From contig JAZBQD010000001.1 of assembly GCA_036583965.1 (NCBI GenBank), positions 24,517,597 to 24,581,596 of the forward strand: 64,000 nt of DNA, in the 5' to 3' direction. Numbering within the stretch: the first letter of the stretch is position 1; each line of letters opens with the position of its first letter. The stretch is from Prunella strophiata (lineage: Eukaryota; Chordata; Aves; Passeriformes; Prunellidae). The notes under the pieces were generated by a model that had not been told where the DNA came from, searched no databases, and saw only the letters and a program-made list of their open reading frames with translations. This document shows positions 59,301-64,000 of the stretch, piece after piece. The translations under genes were made by a program, and so were the position numbers.

Positions 59301-62300
59301 TATTACATCTGGGAAATTCTTTCATCTAGCACTAGAATGGTACTTTTTAGGTATATTTCACATATAAGTGTGTTTATCCTTTTGTCTTCCTGTTTTGTAT
59401 GTATAATAATATGAATAGTAAAAGTGACAACCAAATATGTATCAGGAAATGCAATTTAAAGTTGAAATCAAATGGGATTGAAATGGAGAGCTGAGGTTCA
59501 AAAAATCCCAGGTGAGGTTCAAATCCCACTTCTCCCCTGACTTGTGACACCACCCTCCTACTGGATGTTAATTGCCAAACAAATTCTGCCAGCAGCACAG
59601 GGAGCATGGTGAATCCTGGCTGTGTGGAGGCACCCTCAGAAGTGCAGCTCAGGGGGTGGGACAGCCACAGTCCTTTGCTGGGTCTCAGCACTCTGCACCT
59701 TTCACCCCCTCAGCTGCAACAAACCCTGGAAAGCCTCAACCTTTAAGGATTCTGTATCAGAAAGTGAGAGGGTGTGGAAGAGGTGTTAGGATGGAAGCTG
59801 GAGCTGGATGATGTGAAGCATGTGTCTGCTGGCTGGCAAAATAAAATGGGAAAGAATGTTCAGAGACCTTCCCATGATCTCTTCCTGCTTCTCCAATTTC
59901 TGCCTGCTCTCCTCCTTAGTGCTGTGTGGCTGCTGTCTGTCCCTGCTGTCTGGAGTCTCTTTCCTCCCAGCCTGCTCCTGGGGCTTGGCTTTTCTCTAGT
60001 GGCTCTCCCCATGCCACCAAAGCCTCTTGAACACCACAGAGCTCATATCAAGCACAGCTTCTTCATCCTTCTGGGCCAGCCAGCTGCCTTCAACATCTCT
60101 CCCTGTGCTCTTCCCCCCGCCAGCCTGTCCCTTGCCCTCTGTGACCCCATCACTGTCTAGCCCTTTGTCAGCCCTTCAGCAAAGTCTGCTGGGAGGCTCT
60201 TCTGGAGTGGTCTGAGAGACTGCTGGCAAGATTCCAGGAGTTTTGATCCCATTTTCTTCTTCCTCTGCAGCTTGGCTGCTGCAAATCTTGCCTGCAAAGC
60301 CCAGGTAACCACTGCCTGACGTGCAGACTTCAGTACCCTTCTCTTCTGGGACTGCTTCCCTTGGCCAGTCCTGCTGGCACCATCTCAGTGCCCACCTTGG
60401 CACAGCTTTTGGCACCACCACGTCCTGGTGTGACTCAGGGTGGTGTGTAGACCTCTGCAGATGTCCTTGTGTACAAAAGGAGCCTCTCTTTGGGGGAAAG
60501 CTGTGAAGGATCCAGTCCTTCCTCTCCCCATGCACTAAACCTCCTGCTCATTCTGTAACCCCTTCACATCTCTGTCAGTGCACCATGCTCCTCTCCATCT
60601 TGAGCAAACCTTCCTGCACCCTCATGGCAGGCTGAGGCAAGGATTTGGCCTTGATTTAAGTCTGGTTTGAGTTTCCTGCCTTCCCCCCTGCTCTGTTCTG
60701 GCACATGGGATGTTACTGACCTCTCCTCTGGCTGTTTTTACAGTCTGGTGCCCCTGACCCCTGGGCAGTGAGATGCCAAACCTTGTTTCTGACTGGCCCA
60801 CAACAGCTTTCACCAGCCCTTTGGCTATGGCAGAGTTCTTGTTATGTCTGATTTCAGTACAACAGATTTGTTTAATTCCTCTGGGCTTTCCATTACCAAA
60901 AATCCTACTGAAAAAAAAATCTATGTGGATTTCCATCTGAATCTTTCCCCAGCTGTCCTGTGCCTCAACTACCAGCTGAGAGGTTTAAGAGTCAGACAGT
61001 GCTGGTGGTGTGCTGGGATTGCTGCCTGTCACAATGACCAGTGCTGTTTGATGGGGTTTGCACTCCTGTGCTTTCCCCTGCCACTCCTGTCTTGTTCTGG
61101 GGGCTCTGGCAGACAGAAAGGCTTCAGGTTTTCTCTCTGTGTTGTATCTCCTTGTGACTGATAGAAAACACAATATTAGTGGACAAAATGAGCCCCACTA
61201 CTATTCCTAAAGTGAGCACCTAAACAAAAACTAGGGGAGTTTAACTTATACACCTAGATTGCCATAAGTGCCTTTGTTTGTTTGCAGCCTGATCTCCCTG
61301 GAGAGACTCCATCCAGGTGTGAGCTGGGAAGATTCTCTCCAGTGCCAGGGATAGAACAGCCCTGCTGTGTTTGAAAGGTGCTTGGCAACGTGGAAAGCAG
61401 AAGTGGGGTGCTTGATTTAGAAAACAGCACCATGATGTCATGTTGTGACTCTGAGATCAGATGCTCAGCTGGTGCACAGAGCTTCCAGAGGGGGGATTTG
61501 AATAATTGAGGGTGTTTAGGTATCACCTCATAGTACTGCTGCATTATATATTGTGACATATTCCTTACTGATATTACCTCCTTGTACTGCTAGACTAATT
61601 CTTGAATTTCCTAATTCTATTTCCCTCTTTCAGAGGTTTGTCTGGAGATCTCTACACAACTCAAATCTTTAAGTGAAATCTAGGAATTTAAATAATTTTC
61701 AATCCTGTTTTCCCTCAGTTTTTTGCACTAACTGTTCACTTCTGCTCTTGGATGCTCAGCATGCTGAGCAAATCAGATGGGTTTTTCTAATTCCTGGATT
61801 TTTTCAAAGCCTTATAGCATTTAAGCCTCACAATTCTCCCTAAAATCAGTAAAAGCTGTGTGTCTTCAATTCTGTGTAACTGCCCTGAAAGAGTAACTGT
61901 AGCCACCATTTAATACTTCAACAGTATTTTTCTGCCTTTGATTCTTGGGAACAGCTGTAGGTTAATTAAACTGTAAACTAAGCTTTCAGTGAGTGATTAT
62001 CATCATTATTTATTCAGGATTAATAATGCTGGTGAACACAACTCCTTGTGCTGTGCCAGAAATTGCTTGAGTGTCTGTGCACAGCCCCACAGCCCAGCCA
62101 CAAACCCTGGCAGCTGCACCCTTCATTCTCCTGTGCAGTGGAACACAGCTCCACACAAAATAAAGATTCATTGTGAGCCCCTCCCAGGGCCCTGCTGTGT
62201 GCCTGGTAGGTCAGCAAAGTTCAGCTCCCAACACTGGGAGCTTTCATGTGCCAGGAGCACAGGAGGAGAAGGAATCATGTTGTACAGTGCCACATAATCA

Positions 62301-64000
62301 CAGAGAGCCCTGTAACTGATACTGCTGCCCCAGGCTGGGCTTTTCAGTTTGGGCTAGACTTTACAGCTAGTCTGATGTCTGAGGAGGAGCTGAAATCAAG
62401 CAGAATTCTGGCCAAGACAGCAATTAGTGAGTTTGCCTCAGCTGTGATTTCCCATCCTGAGCTCATGTGAAGAAAAGCACAAGGAGCTGCTTGCTGTGCT
62501 GAGGTTTATAGAGCATCCACGCCAGCCACTGCAAAACATTTTTCAGTCTCTTAAAGGGCTTTGCACATGGTAATTAGGGTAACTAATGCCTCTTGAGTTC
62601 AGTGCACCCAGGAGGAACTCCTGCTCTGAGCAGGTACCTGTGCCTGCAGTAGTGCCTGGAGTCTGGAGGAGAGGCTCCATCCATTCACTGGTCTGAGAAT
62701 ACAAACCCACTCAGCCAGCTGTCAGGGCCTCTGGTTACTTTCAATTCCCATCTGGACAGATTTGAGCCAGTGACATAAAGGTAAAAAGCCTGCTCTCCTG
62801 TTAAAATTCCCCTGAAGCTCCTGTTTCAGCAGCTCTCTGTACTGGGAAAGCTTTTTCTGTGATGGCAACCTTCACATCCTGGCTGGATGGGGACTTCTCC
62901 CCATCCCTGGCACTAAAACCCAGGCAGCCTCACAACTAAATTACAGTTCCAGACCTTCAGTAATGTTTCTAAAAATGCCTGGCTGTCTTGAGCATCCAAG
63001 AAGGGATTAGCCCAGAGGCATCTCTTAGTCTAATTGGATAATCACCCTGTGCTGTACAGGCAGCTTAGAATGTGTCCCCCCCACCATTTTTCATATTATT
63101 TGCATGTATTTGGGTGACATAATTACCAAAATGCTCTGAGTAGCTGTTGATGCTAATTACAAGGCTGCATCTGGAAATACTTCTAACCTCTATTTTTTGC
63201 TATGATTTTCCAGTTTGAAAAACACTATCAGATTTTCAAGCAATGGATTGCAGCACAGAGAAGAGAATGTGTGAACAGTCTCTTGGGATTTTGCTATTAA
63301 AAGAAGTTTTCACAGTTTATACATCAACTTTTGATTGTAAGGCATTATTCAATACCCTGAAATATCATTAATTCAGCAGATAGGAGAAAGAAAGCTCCTC
63401 CAACTGTATTTTCATTTTTCTCACATTAAATTCCACATCTTACAAAGTATTTTTTGTGTTATTAGGGTAACCTTATTCCTGTGGTGAGGATGTAGTGTCA
63501 GATGCTCTGCAGATTCTGTCCTCTTAAAGTGGAGCTTAACACCCCTGTTCATACAGGCCATAAACCCCATCCCAGTGCATGCTGCTAAGCAGCTCCCTTC
63601 ATTAGGCAGAAATTGCAATGACTCCACAACAGTCACTTCTACATTTTATTTCTTTTCTTCTCCCTAGGAAACTCTCAGAAACCATTCAAGATTTGGCTAT
63701 CCAATAAACTCTCTCATTTAACAAAAACTGGAAAGCAATTTATGTGAGACATGGGAGATGACTGTGTAAATTATATTTAGAAAACGTTTTTCTTATGTCT
63801 AGAAGGATTTTATTTAGCATAAAAGAATGCAAACTGTTCTGGACACTTTTTGTTTTGCAGCTGGAATATTTTGCTTATTTCTTTTAATAGGTGAGTGTTA
63901 GAAGTAATGGTTTGCATTTTATTTTGCTGGTGTAATGCTTAAAACTCTGAAATAACTTATGCTGGAGTTTTAGTTGCTTCTGCAGTATCAAGCCACGGTC
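56301..64000. other. Intergenic DNA without recognised genes
   Basis: No exon or RNA gene was recognised. It contains a two-copy 29-base-period repeat (TTTCAAGGGCAAGCAGACAC) at 57245-57295 and a short TA repeat at about 59093-59106. A pyrimidine-rich plus-strand stretch lies at about 59870-60330. The gene expected next in this direction by synteny with human (TFAM) is not in the window. Confidence 0.45.
57245..57295. repeat. Short direct duplication, 29-base period
   Basis: TTTCAAGGGCAAGCAGACAC followed by TT occurs at 57245 and again at 57274, separated by CTGGTTG. It is a local tandem duplication with no sign of function. Confidence 0.8.

Noticed and set aside
33300..64000. TFAM or another neighbouring gene upstream of the NDNF-like gene
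   Set aside because: No HMG-box-like or other recognisable exon was found on either strand. The gene may lie beyond the right edge.
1..64000. CRISPR arrays, bacterial operons, phage or insertion sequences
   Set aside because: There are no regularly spaced repeats and no prokaryotic gene layout. The window is vertebrate nuclear DNA.

Overview
The window looks like nuclear DNA from a songbird (Passeriformes). Three things support this. It contains CR1 retrotransposon remnants of at least two ages. It contains a tRNA-Ile-headed SINE with a CR1-type tail that resembles TguSINE1, a passerine family. The few genes have the long introns, GT-AG splice sites and single CpG-island promoter expected of a vertebrate. 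No prokaryotic-style operons, CRISPR arrays or complete mobile elements are visible.

Layout, read on the minus strand from high to low coordinates. Positions 33.3-64 kb hold no gene I can recognise and contain repeat remnants and simple repeats. Positions 28.9-33.3 kb hold a three-coding-exon gene encoding a secreted FN3-type protein of the NDNF (neuron-derived neurotrophic factor) family. Its divergence from NDNF itself points to the NDNF-like paralogue. Positions 7.4-28.9 kb are intergenic, with an old antisense CR1 at about 10.5-11.9 kb, a possible solo LTR at about 13.47-13.89 kb and the SINE at about 20.6 kb. Positions 6.0-7.4 kb are a CpG island carrying the promoter, 5' UTR and first coding exon of BICC1. 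Positions 1-6534 are the beginning of BICC1 intron 1, and the rest of BICC1 lies off the left edge.

The main result is the state of the NDNF-like gene. All visible splice sites are intact, and the signal peptide, N-terminal region, FN3 domains and C-terminus are recognisable. Two separate one-base insertions nevertheless break the frame: one in the 126-nt middle exon and one near the start of the last exon. As given, translation would stop at the second codon touched by the last exon, leaving about 105 residues. Either the gene was lost very recently in this lineage or individual, or the assembly has two indel errors.

The place of this gene beside BICC1 fits a whole-genome-duplication pair. 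Human 10q21 (CISD1, UBE2D1, BICC1, FAM13C, ANK3) and 4q22-27 (CISD2, UBE2D3, FAM13A, ANK2, NDNF) share several paralogue pairs. This window would carry the 10q21-side partner of NDNF, which I believe is absent from the human genome. Most other open frames are chance or sit in GC-rich DNA.
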